From Alphaproteobacteria bacterium (lineage in GTDB: Bacteria; Pseudomonadota; Alphaproteobacteria; CASFRQ01; SAAU01): a DNA stretch of 35,589 bases. The position numbers and the translations under genes are program-made. The stretch spans positions 1 through 35,589 of the forward strand of contig SAAU01000009.1 of NCBI GenBank assembly GCA_009929265.1, read 5' to 3'. Positions 1 to 7,814 of this stretch are shown here, piece after piece. The notes below the pieces were generated by a model. It had not been told where the DNA came from. It saw only the letters and a list, made by a program, of their open reading frames with translations, and made no database searches. Every line of letters starts with the position of its first letter. The stretch's first letter is position 1.

Positions 1-94
1 CACAGCCTTTATTTATACCTCTATGATTTCGAATCATAAGAACTTTACGGGTTTTACTATCTTCAATAATAGAAAGTGAGGCTTCTTTTTTCAT
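1..94 (-). CDS. NUDIX hydrolase, N-terminal fragment cut by window edge
   Basis: Only the first 31 codons lie in the window. The translation begins MKKEASLSIIEDS and continues through KVLMIRNHRGINKGC. A first beta strand, then 'VLMIRN', then a 'G' and the expected start of the Nudix box just beyond the edge, is the usual beginning of MutT-like NUDIX hydrolases (known family: hydrolysis of nucleoside diphosphates linked to another moiety, such as 8-oxo-dGTP). The Nudix box GX5EX7REUXEEXGU itself is not visible, so substrate cannot be guessed. The ATG at 92-94 is preceded by AAGGAG at 101-106, a strong ribosome binding site. The gene is divergent from the cold-shock gene. Confidence 0.6.
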   Translation of the reverse strand, partial: MKKEASLSIIEDSKTRKVLMIRNHRGINKGC

Positions 95-160
95 TTTATG
101 CTCCTTAAACTCTCAATTTTTTCATTATAAAAGAACATATTTTAAAAATAAAGAAATCAT

Positions 161-189
161 TTGCTTTTTTATTTTATATGATGTATAAG
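161..189 (+). promoter_or_regulatory. Candidate sigma-70 promoter for the cold-shock gene
   Basis: TTGCTT (161-166) and TATAAG (184-189) are separated by 17 bases. This would give an untranslated leader of about 135 nt before the cold-shock ORF, similar to the long structured leaders of cspA-type mRNAs. The -35 match is weak, and the region is AT-rich, so chance matches are likely. The rest of 95-330 shows no gene. Confidence 0.3.
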
Positions 190-330
190 ATTTGTGTTGA
201 TTTTATTTTATCTATCTTTGAACATTTCTTCCGACTATTTGTAAGATTCTCCAAAGTTTTTAAGAAAAAAGAATCTTCCATATTCTATAGTGGTTATAGA
301 GTGTGTCATTACAAAAAAAAGGAATTTTAA

Positions 331-534
331 ATGTTAAAAGGTACAGTTAAGTGGTTTAACTCCACAAAAGGTTACGGATTTATTCAACCAGAAAATGGTG
401 GAGAAGACGTATTCGTACACATCACAGCTTTAGAAAAAGCAAACTTAAGAACTTTAGATGAAAATCAAAAAGTTTCTTTTGAAATCGTTGAAGAAAAAGG
501 CAGAAAATCTGCTTCTGACATTCAACTTATCTAA
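331..534 (+). CDS. Cold-shock protein (CspA family)
   Basis: A 67-residue single cold-shock domain that binds single-stranded RNA/DNA and acts as an RNA chaperone. Both RNA-binding motifs are present: RNP1 as KGYGFI (residues 13-18) and RNP2 as DVFVHI (26-31), after the typical start GTVKWFN. Length equals that of family members (about 65-70 aa). An AAGGAA ribosome binding site lies at 320-325. A long AT-rich leader precedes the gene and a strong hairpin terminator follows directly, so it is probably a single-gene transcript. Its convergent neighbour is a DEAD-box helicase, a functional partner of cold-shock proteins in RNA unfolding in many bacteria. Which csp paralogue it is cannot be told. 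Confidence 0.95.
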   Translation: MLKGTVKWFNSTKGYGFIQPENGGEDVFVHITALEKANLRTLDENQKVSFEIVEEKGRKSASDIQLI

Positions 535-546
535 TTCTTTTAGATA

Positions 547-578
547 AAAAAAGCCCCGCTTTTAAGCGGGGTTTTTTA
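547..578. terminator. Bidirectional rho-independent terminator between csp and the DEAD-box helicase
   Basis: CCCCGCT / AGCGGGG stem with a TTTA loop, flanked by A-runs on the left and TTTTTT on the right. It can end the plus-strand csp transcript and, read the other way, the minus-strand helicase transcript whose stop lies at 610. Confidence 0.9.
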
Positions 579-609
579 TTGCCTTTTTTCAAAAGAAAGC
601 CTTAAAAGC

Positions 610-2355
610 TTATCCTTTTTTCATAGCTTTTCTTCTTTTAAAGCCAGATAGTTTTGAAACGTTCTTTTCAAAGCCTTTTTTTACTGAAAATTTTCTATCT
701 TTTGCAAAAGATTTTTTCTTTGCAAACGTGTTTCCTTCTTCAAAGGAATTTCCTTCTTTTGCTTTTCCAAATCTTTTCTTGTCAGAAAAACTCTTATCTT
801 TTGAAAAGGATTTTTTCTTTGCAAACGTGTTTCCTTCTTCAAAGGAATTGCTCTCTTTTGCCTTTCCAAATCTTTTCTTGTCAGAAAAGCTCTTATCTCT
901 TGAAAAAGATTTTTTCTTTGCAAACGTGTTTCCTTCTTCAAAAGAATTTCCTTCTTTTGCTTTTCCAAATCTTTTCTTGTCAGAAAAGCTCTTATCTTTC
1001 GCAAAAGATTTCTTTCTTGAAAACGTACTTCCTTCTTCGGAGGAACTCGCCTCTTTTTCCTTTCCAAAACTTTTCTTATTCCCATATTTTTTTGACGAAG
1101 CAGATTCGTAATTTCTTCCAAAGGATCTTTTCTTTTCTTGTTTTTTGCCTTTATAAGACTTTTTATCCTTTGAAGTGGTTGATTGACTCTCTGCCTTTTT
1201 GTTCTTTTTAGACTTCAAAGAAGGGCCTTCATTTTCAAATCTTTCCTCAATAAGAGATTCTTCCGTTGAACAACCAGGATTCATCATCTTATAAATTCTT
1301 TTCCACATTTGTTTGTCTTTGTTAGAGCTGATAAACGTGACGGCACATCCATCTGCGCCTGCTCTTGCTGTCCGTCCTACACGATGGATATAATCCTCTG
1401 GACATTGTGGTAAGTCATAGTTAATTACATGACGAATATGGGGAATATCCAAGCCTCTAGCTGCAATATCTGTCGCGACAAGAACAAGCGTCTTTTTATT
1501 TCTAAAATCCCGAATCGTTCTATCTCTTTGTCTTTGTTTTAAATCTCCATGTAAAGCATCTACAAAATGGCCCAATGCCAACAATTTTTCTGAAAGTTTA
1601 TCTGCGTCTCTTTTTGTTTTAGTAAAGACCAGAATAGATCCTTCTCTCGTATTTAACTGATTTAAAAGCTCGTCATATTTTTTATCTTTTTGAACGGCAA
1701 GAATCTCTTGCTTGATATTTGTTGCAACAGAAACAACATCTCCGATTGCAATACGAACAGGGCTCTTAAGATACTTTTGAGAAAGTTTAACAATCTGCTT
1801 TGGAAGCGTTGCAGAAAACATTAAAGTTTGTCTTTCTTCTGTTAAATATTTTTTAATTTCATCTAACTGAATGCCAAACCCCATATCCAGCATTCTATCT
1901 GTTTCATCAAGAACCAAAAATTTTACTTTTTCTAAATTTAATTTCTTGCGCTTTAAAAAATCGTTTATCCGTCCCGGAGTCCCAACAAAAACCCGTTGAG
2001 TTTTTCTTAATTTTTGAAGTTGGTTGGAAATAGAAGCGCCCCCAATTAAAAGGATACTCCGCATTTCAAGATTTTCACTTATTTTTTGAAGAGCATCTAA
2101 GACTTGTTGAGCGAGCTCTCGCGTTGGAAGCAAAATCAGGCCTTGCGCCTCTTTATCTTTCAAAAGCGAAGCTAAAAGAGGAACGACAAACGCCGCCGTT
2201 TTCCCTGTTCCGGTTTGAGCTGTCCCTAGAATATCCTTGCCTTCTAAGGCAACAGGAATTGCTTTTTCTTGGATAGGAGTCGGGGTTTCAAATCCAATTT
2301 TGGTTAAAGAATTTAGAATTTTTTCTGGAATACCCAGAGATTTAAAGTCAGACAT
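610..2355 (-). CDS. DEAD-box RNA helicase (RhlE-like) with repeat-rich basic tail
   Basis: A 581-residue ATP-dependent RNA helicase. Core motifs in order: Q motif around 21-29 (GFETPTPIQ), motif I AQTGTGKT (46-53), Ia PTRELA (77-82), Ib TPGR (126-129), motif II DETD (150-153), motif III SAT (181-183), motif V ATDIAARGLD (293-302), motif VI HRVGRTAR (323-330). Motif II has Thr where most family members have Ala (DEAD). The core ends near 365; after it comes about 200 residues of Lys/Ser/Phe-rich sequence holding near-identical 33-residue units with evenly spaced Phe (KKRFGKAKE, GNTFAKKKSF). Such tails in RhlE/DeaD/CsdA-type helicases bind RNA non-specifically. Likely role: RNA unwinding in ribosome assembly or mRNA decay, in the cytoplasm. 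The subfamily is not certain. Confidence 0.93.
   Translation of the reverse strand: MSDFKSLGIPEKILNSLTKIGFETPTPIQEKAIPVALEGKDILGTAQTGTGKTAAFVVPLLASLLKDKEAQGLILLPTRELAQQVLDALQKISENLEMRSILLIGGASISNQLQKLRKTQRVFVGTPGRINDFLKRKKLNLEKVKFLVLDETDRMLDMGFGIQLDEIKKYLTEERQTLMFSATLPKQIVKLSQKYLKSPVRIAIGDVVSVATNIKQEILAVQKDKKYDELLNQLNTREGSILVFTKTKRDADKLSEKLLALGHFVDALHGDLKQRQRDRTIRDFRNKKTLVLVATDIAARGLDIPHIRHVINYDLPQCPEDYIHRVGRTARAGADGCAVTFISSNKDKQMWKRIYKMMNPGCSTEESLIEERFENEGPSLKSKKNKKAESQSTTSKDKKSYKGKKQEKKRSFGRNYESASSKKYGNKKSFGKEKEASSSEEGSTFSRKKSFAKDKSFSDKKRFGKAKEGNSFEEGNTFAKKKSFSRDKSFSDKKRFGKAKESNSFEEGNTFAKKKSFSKDKSFSDKKRFGKAKEGNSFEEGNTFAKKKSFAKDRKFSVKKGFEKNVSKLSGFKRRKAMKKG
664..1090 (-). repeat. Four tandem 99-bp repeats inside the helicase gene
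   Basis: The element GCAAACGTG recurs at 721, 820 and 919 (plus-strand reading), with a diverged copy at about 1018, so the period is exactly 99 bp or 33 codons. The first three units are nearly identical in DNA; the outer ones have diverged. The repeats keep frame and encode the Phe/Lys-rich tail of the helicase. Near-identity at DNA level points to recent duplication or ongoing slippage and recombination. Confidence 0.9.
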
Positions 2356-2606
2356 TTTTTTCTTTCATTTGTTATAATTTATGGCTTTACGCCAATGCAT
2401 GAGTACTTTTATCGCAGAGAGAATCCGCGAGAACTCTTGCCAATATCAAATGATGAGATTTATAGAGTTGTAAAGAACTTCCAAGCAAGATGTATACTTT
2501 ATTTTTCTTAAAAAAGCAAGTCTTATTTCATTTATGAAAAAATTTTACTTTTTAAATTCTCTAAAATAAAATGGGTTTAAAGAAAATAAACTTTAAGGAA
2601 ATTATT

Positions 2607-3071
2607 ATGAAAACAAAAGAAGAACTTTCAGCCCTTGTTTCATCCGAGATGCCTTTTGCAAAAACATTTGTTAAACAGGCTTTTGTTCAGGCAACTCAAT
2701 GCACAAAGGAAGAGACTCTAACAACTCGCCTTTCTGACGGAATGGCAGAGACCGTAAATACAGCTTTTCCAGGAAATTGGATTGTGACAAATCCTTCAGG
2801 GGAACAATACATTTTAACAGAAGAAAAATTCAAAGAAAAATATATCCCAGCAAAACAAAAAGGGGTTTACGTTTCAAAACCTATTCCTCAAAAATTTATT
2901 CAAATTAAGGAAGATATTGAGTTTATGGCCCCCCCTCAATTTATTAAAAAAGGAGGCTTTTTGAATGTGAGTGATTTAGAAAATGTTTATGGGGTTGCTC
3001 AAAAAGAATTTTTAGAAACTTACAGCCCTTTTAATCCCGTTCTTTTAAATAAAAAAGCCCATTCACTATAA
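2607..3071 (+). CDS. Small protein of unknown function with two PGDYG-like halves
   Basis: A 154-residue protein. I chose ATG at 2607 because AAGGAA sits at 2595-2600, well spaced; an in-frame ATG at 2571 has no such site. There is no signal peptide or membrane segment. Residues about 54-85 contain FPGNWIVTNPSG followed by EQYILTEEKFKEKYIP, which resembles the PGDYG domain pattern (PGD-Y-V, Y, F, Y-x-P). A second stretch near the end, NVYGVAQKEFLETYSP, repeats the Y-x(6)-F-x(3)-Y-x-P spacing, so the protein may be two related halves. No catalytic residues are recognisable. It stands alone between the helicase and a convergent DUF805 gene, followed by a shared terminator. Confidence 0.7.
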   Translation: MKTKEELSALVSSEMPFAKTFVKQAFVQATQCTKEETLTTRLSDGMAETVNTAFPGNWIVTNPSGEQYILTEEKFKEKYIPAKQKGVYVSKPIPQKFIQIKEDIEFMAPPQFIKKGGFLNVSDLENVYGVAQKEFLETYSPFNPVLLNKKAHSL

Positions 3072-3086
3072 AAAACCGTTCATTAT

Positions 3087-3113
3087 AAAAAAAAGGGGCT
3101 TTTGCCCCTTTTT
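3087..3113. terminator. Bidirectional terminator between convergent genes
   Basis: AAAAGGGGC / GCCCCTTTTT hairpin with A-run and T-run on the two sides, placed between the stop at 3071 (plus strand) and the stop at 3130 (minus strand). Confidence 0.88.
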
Positions 3114-3129
3114 CTTAATATTTTAAGCT

Positions 3130-3579
3130 TTACGCCAATGGATCCAATCCAAATCGATTGCTTCCTTTATTTCCCTTAACAAAAATCATAATAATTGGCA
3201 CAATAATTGTTAAGATCCACCATCCACGCATATTGACATCATGCAAACGTCTGACAAGGACAGAAAGCCCTGGAATAATCGTGTAAAGGCTATAGAGCAG
3301 ATAGATTGAAAGAATAAATCCAGAACCTGTCATAATAAGCAGGGCATAAAGCAATAAGGAAAAAATATAATTCCATAAAACAACACCCCAATATTCTTTC
3401 CTACGGGCCCGTTTTGAAAAATTAAAATAATCTTTTGTTAAGGCTCGTTTGAAATAAAACCAAGTTGATTTATCTTTACAAGCTTTAAGCAAAGTTTCCT
3501 TTTGAGTGCTAAATTCATCTTCCGATAAAAGGCCTTTTTTCTTTAATTTTGCAAGTTTTTCTAATTCATCCACATTCAT
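3130..3579 (-). CDS. DUF805 membrane protein with N-terminal SHOCT-like segment
   Basis: 149 residues. Residues 1-33 (DELEKLAKLKKKGLLSEDEF) match the short amphipathic SHOCT pattern, which is thought to promote oligomerisation. From about 42 the sequence follows DUF805: FNFSKRARRKEYW, two or more hydrophobic segments, then the hallmark VRRLHDVNMRGWW and a final KGNKGSNRFG. DUF805 is an inner-membrane family without a settled function. A GGGAGG ribosome binding site precedes the ATG, and the gene starts only 19 bases after the stop of the large exported protein, on the same strand, so both may share a transcript. It ends at a bidirectional terminator. Confidence 0.88.
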   Translation of the reverse strand: MNVDELEKLAKLKKKGLLSEDEFSTQKETLLKACKDKSTWFYFKRALTKDYFNFSKRARRKEYWGVVLWNYIFSLLLYALLIMTGSGFILSIYLLYSLYTIIPGLSVLVRRLHDVNMRGWWILTIIVPIIMIFVKGNKGSNRFGLDPLA

Positions 3580-3598
3580 ATTTTTATCCTCCCTTTTT

Positions 3599-6500
3599 TT
3601 AACAACAACTTACCGAACACTTTGATCGACAATATCCTGTTGACGAACTAATTGTTCCAGAATTTATTGTTGTGCAGTTAACAGATCCTGTAGAGGTTAT
3701 CGTCCCCCCATTGATCACGCCATAACTTATATACCCAGAACAAGAATCACGATCACGATCATCACAAACTGTATGACAATTACATTCATAGGGCGTTGGA
3801 AAACATGGGTAACATGTCGCATGACTTACACAGCGACCTGTTACATCATCACACTCCCATTCACGATCACAACAAGTAGAATATTTCTGACATGTATCAC
3901 ATTCTCGATGAGATTCACAACATCTTGAACAGGAATTACTCGAAACAACAGCTCCTCTAACATTTCCAGCGATTGCCCCGCCTGTCACACGACTATACGG
4001 GCCAATGGTTCCGCCTGTAATAGTTGGAGAGCCACTGATTTGAATATCTTCCCCTTGAACAGTTCCACCTGAAATATTCCCACCAGAGATTTGAACGGAA
4101 GACACCGAACAACATTCTGACGTTGTCTTTTTACATTCGGTTCCATCTAAAACATACCCCGCCTCACAAACATATGTTGCAGGTTCTGTCATAAAAGAAG
4201 AACAAGTAGAACCACTTAATGTATATCCATCTGGACAAACATAACCAATATTTTGAGTCTCAGTTTTTGTGCAAGTTGTCCCTTCCAATGTATAATCCAA
4301 TGGACAGGTATAAAAAGCTGGCAACGTCGCCCCCGTTGTTGTATTTGTACACGTTGACCCACTTAATGTATAGCCATCTAAACAAGTTAGGGTCGCCGGC
4401 TCAGAATAATCTTTTTGACAAACATCGCCTTCAGGCATCCAACCAGAAGGGCAACTTTCTGTTGCATCTGTTGTTTCTGAATAAGAACAAATCGCGCCGC
4501 CCCCTAATGTCCAATTTGTTGGGCACGTGGCCGTTGCAGCCAAAGTCACAATTTCTGTTGATTGAAGGACTGTTCCACTTGGGCAAGAGGATCCTTCAAC
4601 CGTTGTGCATGAACTTCCCAAAGTGCCATTGATAAGGGCGCTTCCTGAAATAGAACCTCCTGTAATAAAGCCTCCATTAACAGTCCCCCCAGAGAAAGAG
4701 CCGCCTTGGATGGTGCCGTTATTAATTGTGGCACTTCCAGAAACGGAAATATTACTTTCAGCAACGAAAGAGCCGTTGTTAATCGTTCCACCTGAAACGT
4801 AAATCGAATTTTCTCTATTCTTTGCCGTAAAGGTGCCGCCGTTAATTGTGCCCGATGTCACATAGATAGATTTGGAAACGGTTCCTGATGTAAATATTCC
4901 GCCTTTTATGGTGCCCCCAATCGCCTGTATTGAATAATAGGCTGCCTCACTAGTTGGTACTGTAAAGGTCCCGCCTTCAATATGGGCCCCTGCAATATGA
5001 ATTCCAGCCCAAGCCCCGTTATTTGTCAACGTGCCCCCAGAAATAGAGCCGCTAGAAATGTAAATATTTTTAATTACAGGCGAACCGGAAATTGTCCCGC
5101 CATTATATTGCCCCTCTGTAATGGTTCCGCCGTAAACGGTTGTTCCCGAACTGCTACCCCATGAGCCCCCGGAAATCGTTCCCCCATAAATTTTTGTATT
5201 TCCCCCCATTAAAGAACTGTTGACGGATCCGCCCGTTATGGTAAACCCGGAAAGAGCCTCAAAATAGTTGCTTGTATGTGGATGCCCTACTCTTATATTT
5301 GTAATCGTTGGGTTGCCAGAAATCGTCCCCCCTCTGACCGCAGAAACACTTGAGGTAGAGATAAGTTTTGCTGTTCCAGAAATATCTGTTGTTTTGGCCA
5401 CCCAATCGCCATTATATCTCTTATAAGCACCTGTAATTTCCCACTTTGCCGAAGAAGAAGAGTTTGTCTCAATCTTTCCTTCCCCCTCTAAAGCAACTAT
5501 CACTTTTCCAGCTTCCGTTAAAACCGTCGTTCCCGAAGCATAGTTTTTGTTTTGGATAAGAATACTTCCCGTTGTTGCCGTAATTTTCCCACTGACAAGT
5601 TTCATTGTTGGATCATTTAAGTTGATTTGATCCCGTTGAGAAGTGGTATAAGCACTTAAATTGATTCTATCTTTATCAATTCCGTTGATGACAACAGAAG
5701 CCCCAGAAGCGGCTGTAATATCGGCATCCCCAATGGAAACTGCACATTCATCTTGACCTGCCAAAATTTCAGACGTAAAGGCCTCTGTGGAAGCAGTTTT
5801 TACCTCCGTCCCGTCTGATTTAATTTGGCAAATCCGAATATCTCCAGTAGGAGAAGCTTTTGTAGCGCCACCAATACTGCCTCCAATTGTTGAATTTTTT
5901 ATAATATTTTTACTGGCCGGATTAAAATACGTATTGTCCCCTGTCACTTGGGCATTGCCACAAATGATAACATTGGAGCCAATCCAAGCTGTATCAGCCA
6001 ATTTTGTTGGGTCAGAAATATAGCCCCCCTTAACGCCTCCCGTGCAAGATTCAATCCGATAAAGAGGTGTTAACCCATTGCCACAGTTTTTATTTCTAAT
6101 CGTGGCATAGATTTCATAATCCGTTGTATCAGAAGACGCCCCTGGATTTCTCCATGTATCTAAAGTCGTCCGACTTAACATCAACCGCCATGTCCGTGAA
6201 CTGTCCGAACAAGTGCCGTAATCGTCATAATCTGTATCTCTTGTGCATTTGCGAATTCCTGTTGTGCTATCTTCTTTTGGAGGAGCCCAATCTGGACAAT
6301 TCACACAATAAGACCTATCAATCTCGGAAAGTTTAATCCCATCCATTCCTTTTAAAATACCGATGGTTTGGGTTTGGCTGTAATATCCTTTTCCGTCATC
6401 CCCTCCACTTGGCGCATAGTTGCTGCCCAGATTGCTACATTTAACACATCCATTTTGGTTGAGGCCACTCCAATCATCTCTCACTCCAGAACTTGGAGCA

Positions 6501-7675
6501 GATGTGCTGATACACGTGACCGCGGTCCCTGCGTCATTCAATTCGGCTTGAGGGCAATAGCTATACCTTGATCCACTTTCAAATTCAGCTGATGTATTAT
6601 TTTTATAGTAAGAGCTAAGGGCCCACCCTGAGGCCGACTGTCCATTACAAGAAGCACAATACCCCCAAGACGTAATGCCATCGCCTGTTGCGGAAGGTTT
6701 GTACTTTCCTTCAGAGCAAACAAATTTATGACATTTCACCCCTTCTGTCGTATCGTAAGTTGAGGTTTCTTCTGCCAAACAGTCATAGCAACTCAATCTT
6801 GAAATATCTCGACCAGTCCCCGAAATAAACTCATTTTTTCTAATTTTAACCCCGTCGATTGTCACAATGGATCTATCAAACTTAAAAACCGTCCCATTTA
6901 CACAAGTTTGGCAATAGCCTCCATTTAAATTCATGCCACTGTAGGCACTTGGGACAAACTCCCCAATCAATGGATTTTGTGTCTCATCTATCCGTTTATA
7001 ATTTAATTTCATCGTGCAAGCGATACATTCGTTTTTAGCAATATTTGGATAGGTTGGGATGTTTATTGCCTCTCCCTTTGTAATATAAATATTAGAGGCT
7101 TCCATATAAGGATAAGTTGAACAATTTTGACAGGTGTTATCTTTTACAATCTGGTTTGGTCCGCAATACGCACATGTATCCGCCCCATTTGTTGCCAAAG
7201 CGCCCCCATCTGTTCGTTTTGAAACAGAACCTTTTGGACAAGGATGACACGCATCTTCTAACCCATTTGCGGTATTATAGACGCTCCCCTTTGAGTAATA
7301 TCCTTGAGGACAAACCGTGCATTTCTTTTCTTCTTCCGTTGCCGCATAGTTAGGTTGTTTTCCTGCATCACACGAAATCCCAACAAGGTCTGTCCCTTTT
7401 GTTGTATCAACCCCGTTTGTATAGCAAAGAGAGGTATCCGAGCTTCCTGGATATAAACGCGGGGATTTGGAAAAAGATCCCATCCCCGTTCCTGTTTGCA
7501 TAGATCTATTGGTTTGGGAAATCTGAACCGCCTTCTTTTGAAGAGACGATAAAGAGTTTAATGCTTTATCTTCTGGCGTCTTATCGGCTTTGACTTTTAC
7601 AAGAACCGCATTTGCCGAAAAAGAAGCCGCGCAAGTTGATACCAAAACCAAGGATGCTGATAATCTGTTGCTCAT
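3599..7675 (-). CDS. Large exported cysteine-rich, beta-helix-like protein
   Basis: 1358 residues, unrecognised as a named family. Residues 1-23 look like a signal peptide (MSNRLSASLVLVSTCAASFSA, likely cut after SANA). About 60-550 is a string of cysteine pairs of CxxC / CxxCP type (CTVCPQGYY, CHPCPKGSV, CVNCPDWAPP), like TNFR or GCC2/GCC3 modules. About 590-1025 is Gly/Ser/Thr/Ile-rich with GGTI / GGSI every 10-20 residues (IYVSGGTINNGSF), as in right-handed beta-helices. About 1048-1188 holds five or so 25-residue CPxGYTLxGxTC units. Then a second short GGTI stretch, and a final very Cys-rich segment ending in CC. No autotransporter barrel, LPXTG or clear C-terminal sorting signal is visible. 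The likely place is the periplasm or cell surface, and disulphide bonds are expected. Adhesion or surface-layer function is inference only. Confidence 0.85.
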   Translation of the reverse strand: MSNRLSASLVLVSTCAASFSANAVLVKVKADKTPEDKALNSLSSLQKKAVQISQTNRSMQTGTGMGSFSKSPRLYPGSSDTSLCYTNGVDTTKGTDLVGISCDAGKQPNYAATEEEKKCTVCPQGYYSKGSVYNTANGLEDACHPCPKGSVSKRTDGGALATNGADTCAYCGPNQIVKDNTCQNCSTYPYMEASNIYITKGEAINIPTYPNIAKNECIACTMKLNYKRIDETQNPLIGEFVPSAYSGMNLNGGYCQTCVNGTVFKFDRSIVTIDGVKIRKNEFISGTGRDISRLSCYDCLAEETSTYDTTEGVKCHKFVCSEGKYKPSATGDGITSWGYCASCNGQSASGWALSSYYKNNTSAEFESGSRYSYCPQAELNDAGTAVTCISTSAPSSGVRDDWSGLNQNGCVKCSNLGSNYAPSGGDDGKGYYSQTQTIGILKGMDGIKLSEIDRSYCVNCPDWAPPKEDSTTGIRKCTRDTDYDDYGTCSDSSRTWRLMLSRTTLDTWRNPGASSDTTDYEIYATIRNKNCGNGLTPLYRIESCTGGVKGGYISDPTKLADTAWIGSNVIICGNAQVTGDNTYFNPASKNIIKNSTIGGSIGGATKASPTGDIRICQIKSDGTEVKTASTEAFTSEILAGQDECAVSIGDADITAASGASVVINGIDKDRINLSAYTTSQRDQINLNDPTMKLVSGKITATTGSILIQNKNYASGTTVLTEAGKVIVALEGEGKIETNSSSSAKWEITGAYKRYNGDWVAKTTDISGTAKLISTSSVSAVRGGTISGNPTITNIRVGHPHTSNYFEALSGFTITGGSVNSSLMGGNTKIYGGTISGGSWGSSSGTTVYGGTITEGQYNGGTISGSPVIKNIYISSGSISGGTLTNNGAWAGIHIAGAHIEGGTFTVPTSEAAYYSIQAIGGTIKGGIFTSGTVSKSIYVTSGTINGGTFTAKNRENSIYVSGGTINNGSFVAESNISVSGSATINNGTIQGGSFSGGTVNGGFITGGSISGSALINGTLGSSCTTVEGSSCPSGTVLQSTEIVTLAATATCPTNWTLGGGAICSYSETTDATESCPSGWMPEGDVCQKDYSEPATLTCLDGYTLSGSTCTNTTTGATLPAFYTCPLDYTLEGTTCTKTETQNIGYVCPDGYTLSGSTCSSFMTEPATYVCEAGYVLDGTECKKTTSECCSVSSVQISGGNISGGTVQGEDIQISGSPTITGGTIGPYSRVTGGAIAGNVRGAVVSSNSCSRCCESHRECDTCQKYSTCCDREWECDDVTGRCVSHATCYPCFPTPYECNCHTVCDDRDRDSCSGYISYGVINGGTITSTGSVNCTTINSGTISSSTGYCRSKCSVSCC

Positions 7676-7693
7676 AAGAACCCCCTAAAATAT

Positions 7694-7717
7694 AACGCTT
7701 TTTAAAAGGATACCTTC
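7694..7717 (-). promoter_or_regulatory. Possible ECF-type or sigma-70 promoter of the large exported protein
   Basis: Read on the minus strand, GAAG (7714-7717), 16 bases, CGTT (7694-7697) is one base off the GAAC-N16-CGTT element found before the ECF sigma cassette. A competing sigma-70 reading of the same stretch is TTGTCT, 17 bases, TATCCT. Either is plausible, neither is strong. An AGGGGG ribosome binding site follows before the ATG at 7675. Confidence 0.25.
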
Positions 7718-7755
7718 TTTTTAAGAGAAAGACAATATAAAATTAACCTAAAAAT

Positions 7756-7788
7756 AAAAAAAGAGTGAGGAAACGCCCACTCTTTTTT
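7756..7788 (-). terminator. Rho-independent terminator after the ECF sigma cassette
   Basis: On the minus strand AAAAAAGAGTG and CACTCTTTTTTT pair around a GC-rich loop, 27 bases after the stop of the Spy-like gene. It separates the sigma cassette from the large exported protein gene. Confidence 0.85.
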
Positions 7789-7814
7789 GCTGTTTACTTA
7801 TGGATATTTTTAAG

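Noticed and set aside
700-1100. Regular direct repeats that could suggest a CRISPR array
   Set aside because: The period is 99 bp without distinct spacers and lies inside a coding frame; no cas genes are near.
654-1211. Long open frames on the opposite strand and in another frame across the helicase repeats
   Set aside because: They exist only because the 99-bp repeat keeps frames open; composition is that of antisense Lys/Phe codons and no ribosome binding site is seen.
4219-4802. Plus-strand open frames within the large exported protein gene
   Set aside because: Antisense of Gly/Ser/Cys repeats; composition rich in Pro and Leu from reverse-read GGT/ACC codons.
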